From Nitrospira sp. (GTDB taxonomy: Bacteria > Nitrospirota > Nitrospiria > Nitrospirales > Nitrospiraceae): a DNA stretch of 64,000 nucleotides. Location of the stretch: NCBI GenBank assembly GCA_024998565.1, contig JACOEM010000016.1, forward strand, positions 1 through 64,000, in the 5' to 3' direction. Shown piece by piece: positions 8,734 through 18,873 of this stretch. How positions within the stretch are numbered: position 1 is the stretch's first letter; the number at the start of each line of letters is the position of its first letter. The translations under genes and the position numbers were made by a program. The notes beneath the pieces were generated by a model. The model saw only the letters and a program-made list of their open reading frames with translations, searched no databases and was not told where the DNA came from.

Positions 8734-9600
8734 ATGCGATGGGAAGGTCAACGCGAGAGTGGAAATATCGAGGATCGTCGTGGAATGAGTGCGGCCAGGC
8801 CCGGCATCGGGCTTGGATTGGGCGGCATCGTGCTCGTCCTCGCCGTGAGTTTCTTGACCGGGACGAATCCTCTGACGCTCCTCAACATGCTGAACGACGT
8901 TCAGGAGATCACCGCGCCGGTGGAACCGGAGCGTTCTGGACCGAAGGGCGCACCGCGCGACAGCCTCGGCAAATTTGCCTCCGTGGTGTTGGCCGACACC
9001 GAAGACACCTGGCGAACCCTCCTTCCCCGATTGGGCCGCACGTATGAGAATCCTCACATGGTGCTCTTCACCGGCGCCGTGCGCTCGGCCTGCGGCACCG
9101 CCTCGTCCGCCGTGGGTCCGTTCTACTGTCCCGGCGATCAGAAGGTCTATTTAGATCTCTCCTTTTTCAACGACATGGCCCGGCGGCTCGGCGCACCCGG
9201 CGACTTCGCGCAAGCCTATGTCATCGCACACGAGATCGGGCACCATGTCCAAAACTTGCTTGGTATCGCCGAGAAAGTCACCAGGCTCCAGCAACCTGCT
9301 TCGACCGTGGAGCGCAACGCGCTCTCCGTGCGCATGGAATTGCAGGCCGATTGTTTTGCCGGTGTGTGGGGCTACCATGCCCGGCACAACCGCAATTTGA
9401 TCGAACCGGGCGATTTCGAGGAAGGGCTGCGAGCTGCCGCGGCAATCGGTGATGACCGGCTTCAGAAGATGGGGCAAGGCCAGGTACAGCCAGAGAGTTG
9501 GACCCACGGATCATCAGAGCAACGCATGATCTGGTTGCGGCGAGGGCTGCAGACCGGCGATCCCAACACCTGTGATACGTTCTCCGGCGGACGCACCTAG
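8734..9600 (+). CDS. ypfJ: Neutral zinc metallopeptidase, YpfJ family
   Basis: 288 residues. After a short charged N-terminus there is one transmembrane helix (about 25-45, GLGLGGIVLVLAVSFLTG). The globular domain then carries the zinc site HEIGHH at 166-171 inside YVIAHEIGHHVQNLLG, and the downstream family segment ELQADCFAGVWGYHA with the presumed third ligand. Conserved SACGTASSAVGPFYCPGDQKVYLD precedes it. This is the full layout of the putative neutral zinc metallopeptidase family (YpfJ). ATG 8734 follows AAGGAG. It is probably a single-pass membrane protease facing the periplasm; the substrate is unknown. Confidence 0.85.
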   Translation: MRWEGQRESGNIEDRRGMSAARPGIGLGLGGIVLVLAVSFLTGTNPLTLLNMLNDVQEITAPVEPERSGPKGAPRDSLGKFASVVLADTEDTWRTLLPRLGRTYENPHMVLFTGAVRSACGTASSAVGPFYCPGDQKVYLDLSFFNDMARRLGAPGDFAQAYVIAHEIGHHVQNLLGIAEKVTRLQQPASTVERNALSVRMELQADCFAGVWGYHARHNRNLIEPGDFEEGLRAAAAIGDDRLQKMGQGQVQPESWTHGSSEQRMIWLRRGLQTGDPNTCDTFSGGRT

Positions 9601-9711
9601 TTCAGCCAGGCTTCATGAACAATACAAGTTCCGGACCGGCTATGTACTGTCAGCCGGCCCCGCCGGGAACGACGTGTTGTTGGGATTCAGGAGGAAATAA
9701 CCGGTGGGACG

Positions 9712-10266
9712 CTAAAACCCGATACTGATCCCGCCACCCGACCTGCTTCCGCCCCCGAAACCGACCCCGCCGAACACGTTCCACCAAGGTCCGGGCGCTC
9801 GACGATCATCCACTCGCCTGAAATCCCAGCGATGGAGATGCTTCACGTCCAGCGTGGGGAAACGATAGTCCGCCTCGTCTATTTTTTCGACCGACGCACC
9901 TGTAATTTCTCCGACAATCGTCACCCTGGTACCGTCCGTCATCGTGGCCGGATCCAGAAACTCATGCTGGAGCGCCAGAAACCGCCCTTTCGACTCCATA
10001 CGGTCGGTCACCGGCCCCTGCTCGTCATCGAGCGGGAGCTGCAGCACCTCCAGTTGAGTACCGCCCCTCATGGCTTTCGCCTTGAGCACTTCACCGGCCC
10101 ACACCACGACCCTCCCGTGATACGAATCGGGTGATTCCAAGACCTGACTGAACGTCACGGCCTTATCGACCTGCGGCTCAAGCGATTCGGGAATGACCGA
10201 CGTCGCGCATCCGACAGTCACAGCGAGCAGCCCGATCACGAGATGCAGTCTGGCACGTAGCAGCAT
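9712..10266 (-). CDS. Slp-family outer-membrane lipoprotein
   Basis: 184 residues beginning at ATG 10266, which places the signal (LHLVIGLLAVTVGC) at the very N-terminus with the lipobox Cys near residue 20. The mature region resembles the Slp/YeaY family: VIPESL, VDKAVTFSQVLESPDSYHGRVVVWAGEVL, LEVLQLPLD, GRFLALQHEFLDP, GTRVTIVGEITG, and a tail with YRFPTLDVKHLHRW. In E. coli, Slp is a starvation-induced outer-membrane lipoprotein of uncertain role. The C-terminus is glycine-rich. The open frame to 10359 is rejected because it would bury the signal. Confidence 0.8.
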   Translation of the reverse strand: MLLRARLHLVIGLLAVTVGCATSVIPESLEPQVDKAVTFSQVLESPDSYHGRVVVWAGEVLKAKAMRGGTQLEVLQLPLDDEQGPVTDRMESKGRFLALQHEFLDPATMTDGTRVTIVGEITGASVEKIDEADYRFPTLDVKHLHRWDFRRVDDRRAPGPWWNVFGGVGFGGGSRSGGGISIGF

Positions 10267-10422
10267 GGGTTCAGTATAACCATGCGGACGTGAGGATGCC
10301 ACGGGAGAATCTCTTCGCAGCCGCCCGTTCATCGCCATTGACGCACGGCCGCATTTCATCCGCTCCCGCCTCTAGGCTATACTGCAGCCCTGACGACATC
10401 CTCACGAAAGGAACGGTTTCCT

Positions 10423-11457
10423 ATGTCGCGTTCGGCAATCGATTACGTCAAACAGATGGTGCGTGGTTCGATCGGCATGATGGCCGCCGTGAGTCTGGCC
10501 ACAGGCATCTTCACGAACGAGGCGGCAGCCATTGAGGGCACGATGCTGGAGCGCGCCAAACTGGCCACCATCGGTGTCCTGGAGGACACGCAAGACCAAC
10601 GCACACCGGATAAACCGGGCAAGATTCTGGTGCGCGGCACCGGCTTTCACTTGCGCGACGGCTACATCGTCACCGCCCGCCACGCAGCGGAGAAACAAGA
10701 TGTCACGACCGGCACCGTCATCCAAAAACAGATCCACGTCCTGACCACCGATCTCCATGAAATCCCCGCCGATCTTGTCGGCGACAGCGCGTTCATGGAC
10801 GTCGTGGTCTATCGCGTCGCTGAAGTCCATCGCGCCAAGTTGCGCGCAACGGTCCCGTTTGCCTCCGGCGACGTGCAACCGGGGCAAGAAGTCTTCACCG
10901 TGGGCTACCCCATGGGCTGGGGCCCGACTATGTCGTTCGGACACCTTGGCAATACGAACACCTTTCTCCAGACCGTGGACACCAGGTTGATTCAAGCCGA
11001 CGTGGCCGCCTGCAGCGGCAATTCCGGCGGCGGCCTCTTCAACGACAAGGGGGAAGTAGTCGGCATCATGCACGCCATCATTCAGACCGAACGGGACGAC
11101 TCGACCGCACACTGCAGCCGGATGGCCTTTGCCATTCCCGCAATGCTGGCTGAACGGATCGTCACCGCCGCTCTGGACGGCAAGCCCATGGCCTTCTCGA
11201 AAATGGGCATTCACATGGTCGCCGTGAAAGACGGCACCAGGTGGCGCATGGCGGTGAAAGACGTGATGGAACCGGCCAAGTCCGCGGGCATTGAGAAACA
11301 CGACATCATCATTGCCGTCGATGACACCGATATTCAGGATGCGGCACATTTGAAGAACTATCTGATCGAACGAACCAAGCCCGGGCAACAGGTCAGCGTC
11401 AAGGTCCGCCGAATCGATACCAATCTGACCTTTACGGTGACGCTGGCAGGGGGATGA
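10423..11457 (+). CDS. Trypsin-like serine protease with PDZ domain (HtrA-like)
   Basis: 344 residues. A secretion signal (MMAAVSLATGIFTNEAAA) is followed by a chymotrypsin-fold domain with the triad visible as His87 (VTARHAAE), Asp126 (FMDVVVYRV) and Ser201 (CSGNSGGGLF). A PDZ domain covers roughly 250-344 (EKHDIIIAVDDTDI, KPGQQVSVKVRR). It differs from classic DegP in a short protease core and cysteines flanking the active site (AACSGNSG, TAHCSRM). It is likely a periplasmic quality-control protease. It is convergent with the ABC ATPase, ten bases away. ATG 10423 follows AAAGGAA. Confidence 0.85.
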   Translation: MSRSAIDYVKQMVRGSIGMMAAVSLATGIFTNEAAAIEGTMLERAKLATIGVLEDTQDQRTPDKPGKILVRGTGFHLRDGYIVTARHAAEKQDVTTGTVIQKQIHVLTTDLHEIPADLVGDSAFMDVVVYRVAEVHRAKLRATVPFASGDVQPGQEVFTVGYPMGWGPTMSFGHLGNTNTFLQTVDTRLIQADVAACSGNSGGGLFNDKGEVVGIMHAIIQTERDDSTAHCSRMAFAIPAMLAERIVTAALDGKPMAFSKMGIHMVAVKDGTRWRMAVKDVMEPAKSAGIEKHDIIIAVDDTDIQDAAHLKNYLIERTKPGQQVSVKVRRIDTNLTFTVTLAGG

Positions 11458-11466
11458 TCCGACCTG

Positions 11467-12264
11467 TCACGACAGGCCAGGCAGGGCTTGATACCAACCG
11501 TTGGCCTGGGCGAGCACGATAGGGCGGTCGAAGAGGGTGCTGATGTGGTCGTTGGTCAACAGACCTGCTTTCGGGCCGTCGGCCATCACCTTTCCCCCCT
11601 TCAGAAAGATCACGCGATCGATTTCAGGCGGAATTTCGTGCAGATGGTGCGTGACGAGCACAATGGTCTTGCCCTTGTGGATCTGTGCGCGCACCAGGTC
11701 CAAGTACTGAAAGCAGGATTTGAGATCGAGCCCGCTGGTCGGCTCGTCCAGCACCAGGACCGGCGGATCGTGGACCAAAGCTCGGCCAAGCAGAAATCGC
11801 CGCTGCTCCCCTGTCGAGAGATGCCCGAAGACGCGCATGGCGAACGATTCGATGCCGAGCTCCCGCATCACCGCATCGGCCCGGCTTACCTGGTCTCGCG
11901 TAAACGCCTGATGGTCGTAGGTGTCGTTACTGGCGTAAAAGCCTGAGAGGATGACATTGCGCCCCTCGGCGCAGATTAAATAATCCCGCTGCAGATCGTA
12001 AGAGACGATGCCCAGTTTCTTGCGCACATCCCAGACACTCCAGCGTTCGTCACCGAAGAGCCGCGCGCGCGTCTCCTCTAAGGCAAGAGGATGAACTTCA
12101 CCGGATAACAACTTGAGGAGCGTAGACTTGCCTGCCCCGTTGGGGCCGAGAATGGCCGCATGTTCGCCCGCATTGAGCCGAAAGGAGAAATCGGAAAAGA
12201 CGCGGGTCTCGCCCCGGTACACCGTGGCATGTTGAATGTCGAGGATCGGGAAAGGGATCGCCAT
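11467..12264 (-). CDS. ABC transporter ATP-binding protein
   Basis: 265 residues, one complete ABC ATPase domain: Walker A GPNGAGKST near residue 40, signature LSTGEQRR, Walker B VLVLDEPTSGLD, and H-loop LVTHHLHEIP. No permease is adjacent, so it either works with a distant membrane partner or is a soluble ABC protein. The closest pattern I recognise is the ModF/iron-transport-like group of single ABC cassettes. Substrate unassigned. It lies 41 bases downstream of rnhA in the same direction and may be the last gene of the rluB-aspS-aroC-rnhA run. Confidence 0.8.
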   Translation of the reverse strand: MAIPFPILDIQHATVYRGETRVFSDFSFRLNAGEHAAILGPNGAGKSTLLKLLSGEVHPLALEETRARLFGDERWSVWDVRKKLGIVSYDLQRDYLICAEGRNVILSGFYASNDTYDHQAFTRDQVSRADAVMRELGIESFAMRVFGHLSTGEQRRFLLGRALVHDPPVLVLDEPTSGLDLKSCFQYLDLVRAQIHKGKTIVLVTHHLHEIPPEIDRVIFLKGGKVMADGPKAGLLTNDHISTLFDRPIVLAQANGWYQALPGLS

Positions 12265-12305
12265 ACAGCGGGTTGGTGCTGACTGCGTAAACTAGTGCGT
12301 CTTCA

Positions 12306-12776
12306 CTAAAACAGGCCCTGCCGCGTACCGCCGATCGTCTTCCCGGCCCGGCGAGACTGTTCGAGCCCGGCACGTGCCAATGCGTCCACCCGTTCGTTCT
12401 CCGGATGACCGTTGTGGCCCCGCACCCAGTGCCATTCCAGCTTGTGTCCGGACGCAAGCGTATCAAGCCGACGCCACAAATCTTCATTCTTCACCGGCTC
12501 CTTGCCGGCGGTTTTCCACCCGCGTCGCTTCCAGCTATGAATCCACTCGCTGATACCCTTTTGCACATACTGCGAATCGGTGTAGACACACGCCTCCACC
12601 GGCTGCGTGAGCGACTGCAACGCCTCAATGACGGCGAGCAGTTCCATGCGGTTGTTCGTCGTGGCCGGATCTCCGCCGCACAATTCCGTCTCGGCATTGT
12701 CGATACGCAGCAACACACCCCACCCGCCGGGTCCTGGGTTACCGCTGCAGGCCCCGTCGGTATAAATTTCGATCAT
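12306..12776 (-). CDS. rnhA: Ribonuclease HI
   Basis: 156 residues, the normal length for bacterial RNase HI, which cuts RNA in RNA-DNA hybrids. The carboxylate set is visible: Asp7 in [16 protein letters not shown], Glu45 in [13 protein letters not shown], Asp67 in VYTDSQYV, and the C-terminal Asp in [11 protein letters not shown], with the catalytic-loop His in [13 protein letters not shown] 12776 follows AAAGGA. It is positioned between aroC and the ABC ATPase on the same strand. Confidence 0.95.
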   Translation of the reverse strand: MIEIYTDGACSGNPGPGGWGVLLRIDNAETELCGGDPATTNNRMELLAVIEALQSLTQPVEACVYTDSQYVQKGISEWIHSWKRRGWKTAGKEPVKNEDLWRRLDTLASGHKLEWHWVRGHNGHPENERVDALARAGLEQSRRAGKTIGGTRQGLF

Positions 12777-12911
12777 TGGCTCAGAGTCCTTTTCTGTTCA
12801 TCATCAGGTACTATGACCGACCGGTCGCCTGTCGCTCAAGAAGCACCTTCCCCCCGATCACACACACGAGTCAGACCGAAGCCGACTCGGCGTCGCAGAA
12901 TCAACCTTGAT

Positions 12912-14048
12912 CTATGCGGTTGGTTTCTTACTGACCGGAACAGCACCATTCGTGAAAGAACCCGGAATCTTGGGCGTCGCCGTCTGTACATCGGCGTTTT
13001 GCGCACGATGCAACAGTGCATGATCCATCAGCACCAGGGCCATCATGGCCTCGGCAATCGGCGTGGCCCGGATACCGACGCAAGGATCGTGACGCCCATT
13101 GGTTTCGATGGTCACCGGGTTCCCCTGCTTGTCGATGGAACGGCGCGGGATACGAATGCTTGAGGTCGGCTTGATCGCGATAGTCACGACCACATCCTGC
13201 CCGGTGGAAATACCGCCGAGAATGCCGCCGGCATGATTCGTCACAAACCCTTCAGGCGTGAGTTCATCGCCGTGCTCCGAACCCCGCTGCGCGACCGAGG
13301 CGAACCCTGTCCCGATCTCTACTGCTTTGACTGCATTGATGCTCATCATGGCGCCGGCCAGGTCGGCATCCAGCTTGGCATAGACCGGAGCACCCCACCC
13401 GACCGGCACATGCTCAGCCACGGCGGTAATCTTTGCGCCCACGGAATCGCCGGCCTTCCGCAACTCGTCCATGAACGCTTCAAGCTTCCCCACTACCTCG
13501 GCGTTCGCCGAAAAGAATGGATTAGTGTCCACGGTTTCCCAGCTCTGAAAGGGGAGGTCGATCGGCCCGAGTTGACTGAGGTAACCACGAATGACAATCC
13601 CGTGCTTTTCCTGCAACCACTTCCTGGCAATCGCTGCCGCCGCCACACGCACGGCCGTTTCGCGCGCCGAGGAGCGCCCCCCGCCGCGGTGATCGCGGAT
13701 CCCATACTTCTGCCAGTAGGTGTAGTCGGCGTGGCCCGGTCGAAAGGTGTCAATGAGGTTGCCGTAATCACGGCTGCGCTGGTCTTCGTTCCGGATCAAG
13801 AGGCCGATCGGGGTCCCTGTCGTCTTACCCTCGAACACTCCGGAAAGGATTTCAACGGTATCGGACTCCTGCCGCTGCGTCACGTGGCGTGAGGTACCCG
13901 GCTTGCGCCGGTCGAGATCTCGCTGAATGTCTTCGGCGGACAGCGCAAGGCCCGGCGGACACCCGTCCACCACACAGCCGATCGCCGGTCCGTGGCTTTC
14001 GCCGAACGAGGTGACAGTGAAGACTCGGCCCAACGTATTGCCGGCCAT
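12912..14048 (-). CDS. aroC: Chorismate synthase
   Basis: 378 residues. It makes chorismate from 5-enolpyruvylshikimate 3-phosphate, the last common aromatic step, using reduced FMN. Signatures seen: N-terminal [37 protein letters not shown], the [21 protein letters not shown] region (as [14 protein letters not shown]), and C-terminal [15 protein letters not shown] and [18 protein letters not shown]. The length is typical. It is 18 bases downstream of aspS and probably co-transcribed. Confidence 0.96.
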   Translation of the reverse strand: MAGNTLGRVFTVTSFGESHGPAIGCVVDGCPPGLALSAEDIQRDLDRRKPGTSRHVTQRQESDTVEILSGVFEGKTTGTPIGLLIRNEDQRSRDYGNLIDTFRPGHADYTYWQKYGIRDHRGGGRSSARETAVRVAAAAIARKWLQEKHGIVIRGYLSQLGPIDLPFQSWETVDTNPFFSANAEVVGKLEAFMDELRKAGDSVGAKITAVAEHVPVGWGAPVYAKLDADLAGAMMSINAVKAVEIGTGFASVAQRGSEHGDELTPEGFVTNHAGGILGGISTGQDVVVTIAIKPTSSIRIPRRSIDKQGNPVTIETNGRHDPCVGIRATPIAEAMMALVLMDHALLHRAQNADVQTATPKIPGSFTNGAVPVSKKPTA

Positions 14049-14066
14049 GGGTTGGATGACTCCTAC

Positions 14067-15830
14067 CTACTCGACGAGATCCAACTTGATGCGCAACTCC
14101 TTCAATTGCTCGGCACTCACGCCGGAAGGCGCTTCGGTCAGCGGGCATTGCGCGCGTTGCGTCTTGGGAAACGCGATGACATCGCGAATCGAATCGGCGC
14201 CACCCAGCAACATAATCAACCGGTCGAGGCCGAACGCAATGCCGCCGTGCGGAGGCGCGCCGTATTCCAGCGCTTCGAGCAGAAAACCAAACTTGGCTTG
14301 CGCCTGTTCCTTGCCGATCCCCAACAGATCCAGAATCCGCAACTGGATGTCGCTACGATGATTGCGAATGCTACCACCGCCGATTTCGCTCCCGTTGAGC
14401 ACCATGTCGTAGGCCTTGGCCCTGGCCTTCAACGGCTCCGTGTCGAGGAACGGCAGGTCTTCATCCATCGGCGCGGCGAAGGGATTGTGCATGAAGATAT
14501 AGCGTTTCTCTTCCGGCGAATAGTCCAACAGCGGGAACTCCGTCACCCACAAGGGCTTCCAGGCTGTTTTGTCGATGAGATTCAGTTCCTCACCAAGCAG
14601 CAGTCGGATTCGCCCCAAGACATCGTGCACGATGGCCGGTTTATCCGCGCCGAAGAGCACCAGATCGCCGGGCTTCGCTTCCGGCAAGGCCTCGGCAAAG
14701 GCCTTGGCATCGAGAAATTTGGCGATCACCGATTCTAACTGGCCGTCCGCAGTGACTTTCAACCAGGCCAGGCCTTTCGCGCCAAAACTTTTCGCCGTTT
14801 CACCGAGCGCGTCGATACGACTCCGCGCAATGGAGGCCCCTCCGGACACGATCAGCGCCTTGACGAGTCCGCCCTTGGTCGCCGCGTCTTTGAATACTTT
14901 GAATTCGCTCTTCGCCGCAAACGCCGTGACATCATGCAACGGCATGTCGAAGCGAAGGTCCGGCTTGTCCGACCCGTAGCGCCCCATGGCGTCGGCATAG
15001 GTCATCCGGGGAAAGGGCGCGGGCAACGGTACCCCGCCGGCATCCTTGAAGACAGAGACGATCATGTGCTCCATGAGCGTCATGACCTGCTCACGATCCA
15101 CGAACGACATTTCGAGGTCAATCTGGGTAAATTCAGGCTGGCGATCGTTACGAAGGTCTTCGTCGCGGAAGCAACGGGCGATCTGGTAATACCGATCCAC
15201 ACCGCTCACCATCAACACCTGCTTGAACAACTGCGGCGACTGGGGCAGCGCATAAAACATCCCCGGATTCACGCGGCTGGGCACCAGATAATCACGAGCG
15301 CCTTCCGGCGTACTTTTGGTCAGCACGGGCGTTTCCACTTCCAGAAACTGCTCCGCATTCAAGAAGGCCCGCACCGCCTGCATGATCCCGTGACGCAATC
15401 CCAGCAACCGCTGCATCCTCGGGCGCCTGAGATCCAGATAGCGGTACTTCAATCGAAGAGACTCGGTGATCTCGATGTCGTCCTCGATCATGAAGGGCGG
15501 CGTCTTGGCTTCGTTCAGAATCTCGACGGCATCCACGAACACTTCGATCTCACCGGTGGGAAGGTTCGGATTCTTGGACTCATCCGGCCTGGCCATCACC
15601 TGACCTGTCACGGACACGACACATTCGCTCCGTAGGGTATGCGCCGCCTGATGGACCGCCGCATTCCGCTCGGCATTGAACACGACTTGCGTCAATCCCG
15701 TTCGATCGCGCAGATCGATGAACAGCACCATACCGTGATCCCGGCGACGTTGCACCCATCCATTCAATACCACCTGCTGACCGACTTGTGCCTTGGTCAA
15801 TTCCCCACACCGATGGGTCCTGATCTTCAT
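14067..15830 (-). CDS. aspS: Aspartyl-tRNA synthetase, probably non-discriminating
   Basis: 587 residues, bacterial-type class II synthetase. The OB-fold anticodon domain is at the N-terminus ([22 protein letters not shown]), followed by motif 2 ([19 protein letters not shown]), the inserted GAD domain in the middle, and motif 3 ([16 protein letters not shown]). His32 in the RRDHG loop corresponds to the His that marks non-discriminating AspRS in Pseudomonas aeruginosa (E. coli has Leu). The enzyme may therefore also charge tRNA-Asn with Asp for GatCAB; this is inference. ATG 15830 overlaps the rluB stop by four bases. Confidence 0.95.
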   Translation of the reverse strand: MKIRTHRCGELTKAQVGQQVVLNGWVQRRRDHGMVLFIDLRDRTGLTQVVFNAERNAAVHQAAHTLRSECVVSVTGQVMARPDESKNPNLPTGEIEVFVDAVEILNEAKTPPFMIEDDIEITESLRLKYRYLDLRRPRMQRLLGLRHGIMQAVRAFLNAEQFLEVETPVLTKSTPEGARDYLVPSRVNPGMFYALPQSPQLFKQVLMVSGVDRYYQIARCFRDEDLRNDRQPEFTQIDLEMSFVDREQVMTLMEHMIVSVFKDAGGVPLPAPFPRMTYADAMGRYGSDKPDLRFDMPLHDVTAFAAKSEFKVFKDAATKGGLVKALIVSGGASIARSRIDALGETAKSFGAKGLAWLKVTADGQLESVIAKFLDAKAFAEALPEAKPGDLVLFGADKPAIVHDVLGRIRLLLGEELNLIDKTAWKPLWVTEFPLLDYSPEEKRYIFMHNPFAAPMDEDLPFLDTEPLKARAKAYDMVLNGSEIGGGSIRNHRSDIQLRILDLLGIGKEQAQAKFGFLLEALEYGAPPHGGIAFGLDRLIMLLGGADSIRDVIAFPKTQRAQCPLTEAPSGVSAEQLKELRIKLDLVE

Positions 15831-17089
15831 GCTCTTCTCCGCGTTGAGGGCCGCGACTTTCCAGCAGGGCCTCGTGATCCCGGGCGCGACCCTGATGATC
15901 CGCCACGCCGCTTCTGTTGAAAGTTCTGACCAGAACCGGGTCGCCGAACCCTCATACCACGACCGAGGCCTTGAGGTTTCGCACCGGACCGAGGCCGCTG
16001 AAATCCTGCTCCTGGTTGAGTGCGCGGCGGCTGTTGCTCAGGCCCGGAAGGACGCGAGCCAGGGGCACGGTCCAGCCCCTGCGGGATCGGACCAGCCTGA
16101 GAGCGTTGAAATCCAGCGCCTTTGGCCGGACGACGAAATTTGGCACCGGGACTCATAGGCCGCCGCGTGGTTCCACGACCTACGCGTGAAGGTTTCGCAC
16201 CGGCCAGGGACCGCTGCGAACGGGGCCCACGATCGGAACGCTGGGATTTGGGTCCACGCCCTGAACGTTCTGGCTTGGGAGGACGTGGCGGAGCCGGTTC
16301 CGTCGGCGGCATCCAGCGAGTCGGCTTTCCGGACGCATCTAATTCCGGACGTTCCGCTCTGGCCACCCGATCTTCCACCAGCTCCCGCAACCGATTCGCT
16401 TCACGGTCGGTCAGGAATCGATATTCCCGCGGCGCCAAATCTCCCAAGAGTAACGGTCCCATCCGCACACGCACAAGCTTGATGACCGAATGGCCCACCG
16501 CCTCGACCATCCGCTTCACTTGATGTTTCCGTCCTTCGTGAATCGTGACCTCAAGCCACGAATTGCTCTCCGCCCGGCTGACTTTATTCACCTTCGCCGG
16601 CGCCGTGAAGCCATCTTCTAGTTTGACGCCTCGCTCAAGGGCTTCGATTTTCGCATCGTCGAGCACACCCTTGACCTTGATCAGATAGGTTTTGGGAACA
16701 TGGTAGCGAGGATGGAGTAGCGCCTGGGCCAGGTCGCCATGATTCGTGAGCAACATCAGTCCTTCGCTGTCGAAATCCAGGCGGCCGACAGGAAACACGC
16801 GCACGCTGACCCCATGCAGGAGATCCTTGACCGTGGGACGTCCCTCGGGATCGTCCAGCGTGGACATGACGTTCTTGGGCTTGTTGAGGATCAAATACAC
16901 ATAGGGCTGCGCAGCCCGCAGATGCTTGCCGTCGACTTTGACGTGGTCGCGAGCGGGATCGACCTTGGTGCCGAGTTCCTTCACCACGCTGCCGTTGATG
17001 GTCACGCGCCCGGACGTGATCAATTCCTCGGCTTTACGTCGAGAAGCCAGTCCGGTACCGGCGATGAGCTTTTGTAATCTGACTTCCAT
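15827..17089 (-). CDS. rluB: 23S rRNA pseudouridine synthase RluB with long basic tail
   Basis: 420 residues. An S4 RNA-binding domain spans residues 1-60 ([20 protein letters not shown]). The pseudouridine synthase domain contains the catalytic Asp in [19 protein letters not shown] and the motif [20 protein letters not shown]. From about residue 250 the protein becomes a disordered tail of about 170 residues rich in Arg, Pro, Gly and Ser, with repeated short units such as [13 protein letters not shown]. The family's usual length is about 240-290. Such tails bind RNA in related enzymes; the role here is inferred. It overlaps aspS (ATGA), indicating an operon. Confidence 0.92.
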   Translation of the reverse strand: MEVRLQKLIAGTGLASRRKAEELITSGRVTINGSVVKELGTKVDPARDHVKVDGKHLRAAQPYVYLILNKPKNVMSTLDDPEGRPTVKDLLHGVSVRVFPVGRLDFDSEGLMLLTNHGDLAQALLHPRYHVPKTYLIKVKGVLDDAKIEALERGVKLEDGFTAPAKVNKVSRAESNSWLEVTIHEGRKHQVKRMVEAVGHSVIKLVRVRMGPLLLGDLAPREYRFLTDREANRLRELVEDRVARAERPELDASGKPTRWMPPTEPAPPRPPKPERSGRGPKSQRSDRGPRSQRSLAGAKPSRVGRGTTRRPMSPGAKFRRPAKGAGFQRSQAGPIPQGLDRAPGSRPSGPEQQPPRTQPGAGFQRPRSGAKPQGLGRGMRVRRPGSGQNFQQKRRGGSSGSRPGSRGPAGKSRPSTRRRA

Positions 17090-17181
17090 TCACACTTTCT
17101 GTAAACCGTCTCTCGTCATCCGCGCAATCCGATTGGATCCATCTCCATCCCGCGCCTCACGAGCGACAATTCACGACTGCG

Positions 17182-18738
17182 TTATTCCCACTCGATCGTG
17201 GAAGGCGGCTTGGAACTGATGTCGTAGACGACTCGATTCACGCCCTTCACTTCGTTGATGATTCGGCTCGACATTTTCCCGAGCACGTCGTTCGGGATTT
17301 TGGCCCAATCGGCGGTCATGCCATCGAGGCTCGTGACCGCACGGATGGCAATGACATATTCATACGTCCGCTGGTCGCCCATGACACCAACGGTCCGGAT
17401 CGGCAGCAGGACGGCGAACGCCTGCCAGATCTCCCGATACAGGCCGGCGGCTCGAATTTCCTGATCGACGATGGTTTCCGCCCCGCGCAGAATGGCCAGC
17501 CGTTCCTTAGTCACTGCGCCGAGCACACGGATAGCCAAGCCGGGACCGGGAAAGGGTTGTCGCCAGATAATCTCATCCGGCAGGCCGAGCTCCTGGCCCA
17601 AGACCCGCACTTCGTCTTTGAACAATTCACGCAGGGGCTCGACCAGCTTCAGTTTCATTCTGGTCGGCAACCCTCCGACGTTGTGATGAGTCTTAATCGT
17701 CGCCGAGGGACCTTTGAAGCTGACGCTTTCGATGACATCGGGATACAACGTGCCTTGCACGAGGTATTTGATGCCCTTCAACTTTTTGGACTCAGCCTCA
17801 AAATTCTTGATGAAGAGACGGCCGATAATCTTTCGCTTCCGCTCGGGGTCGGTCACGTTCTTCAGGCCGGTGAGAAACTGACTGGTACGATCGAGGATGC
17901 GCATGTTCAGATGCATCTGCGACGCGAAGGTTTTTTCAACCTGGTCACGTTCACCGGCGCGCAACACCCCGTTGTCGACGAAAATGCAGGTCAGTTGATC
18001 GCCGACCGCGCGGTGCGTCAGCGCGGCCGCCACAGAGGAATCCACCCCGCCGCTCAAGGCGCAGATTACCCGCTCTGTCCCGACCTGTTGCCTGATCTGC
18101 TCCACGGCCGTTTCCACGTAGGAGTGCATGGTCCAGGTCGGCTTGCAGCCGCAGATATCGTAGACGAAGTTCTTGAGAATCGTGGCGCCCTCGGCGGTGT
18201 GCGCCACTTCCGGGTGAAATTGAAGACAGTAGATGCGCTGCTTGGCATCGTGCCGTTTCATCGCGGCGATGGGAGAATTGTCGGTGTGTGCGATGGAGCG
18301 GAATCCTGGCGGCATCCGTTCGATACGATCCCCGTGCGACATCCACACGACGGTAGAGCCACGCTTCCCTATTCTCTTGAACAGATCCGATCGATCATCG
18401 AGGGTCAGTTCAGCCCGGCCGAACTCGCGATGCGGAGCCTTCTCCACTTCGCCGCCCTGCAGATGCGTCACCAGCTGCATTCCGTAGCAGATCCCGAGAA
18501 TGGGAATGCCCTGTTCGAAGAGTTGCTTGGAGACCGAAGGAGCCTTCTTGTCGTACACGCTCGACGGTCCGCCGGACAACACGATGCCTTTCGGACGGTA
18601 GGCCAATACCGTTGCAAGAGACACGGTGCAGGGCAGGATCTGCGAATAGACCTGCGCTTCGCGGATGCGCCGCGCGATCAACTGCGTGTACTGGGATCCG
18701 AAATCGAGGACGAGAATTCTATCGTGCCAGAGTTCCAT
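17182..18738 (-). CDS. guaA: GMP synthase (glutamine-hydrolysing)
   Basis: 518 residues, full length. It converts XMP to GMP. The N-terminal class I glutamine amidotransferase has nucleophile Cys in GICYGMQLV and the His/Glu pair in [10 protein letters not shown]. The ATP-pyrophosphatase domain starts with the P-loop [12 protein letters not shown]. The C-terminal dimerisation domain ends in [13 protein letters not shown], the family's conserved terminus. It lies 135 bases downstream of guaB in the same direction, so the two GMP-branch enzymes are neighbours and probably one operon. Confidence 0.97.
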   Translation of the reverse strand: MELWHDRILVLDFGSQYTQLIARRIREAQVYSQILPCTVSLATVLAYRPKGIVLSGGPSSVYDKKAPSVSKQLFEQGIPILGICYGMQLVTHLQGGEVEKAPHREFGRAELTLDDRSDLFKRIGKRGSTVVWMSHGDRIERMPPGFRSIAHTDNSPIAAMKRHDAKQRIYCLQFHPEVAHTAEGATILKNFVYDICGCKPTWTMHSYVETAVEQIRQQVGTERVICALSGGVDSSVAAALTHRAVGDQLTCIFVDNGVLRAGERDQVEKTFASQMHLNMRILDRTSQFLTGLKNVTDPERKRKIIGRLFIKNFEAESKKLKGIKYLVQGTLYPDVIESVSFKGPSATIKTHHNVGGLPTRMKLKLVEPLRELFKDEVRVLGQELGLPDEIIWRQPFPGPGLAIRVLGAVTKERLAILRGAETIVDQEIRAAGLYREIWQAFAVLLPIRTVGVMGDQRTYEYVIAIRAVTSLDGMTADWAKIPNDVLGKMSSRIINEVKGVNRVVYDISSKPPSTIEWE

Positions 18739-18873
18739 GGATATATGCTTTCAGCGGGTCGCTGTTCGCAGACGACAGGAACAGAGAACCGCGTGGAGGA
18801 GACGAGTGCTCAATGTGAGGCAGGTCGAGTGCCTTTTCGCTGACCGCTGAGGGCTCAAGCGTAATCGCTGCCG

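Noticed and set aside
8723..9057. Minus-strand frame 8476-9057 as one gene
   Set aside because: Most of it is the antisense of the zinc metallopeptidase gene.
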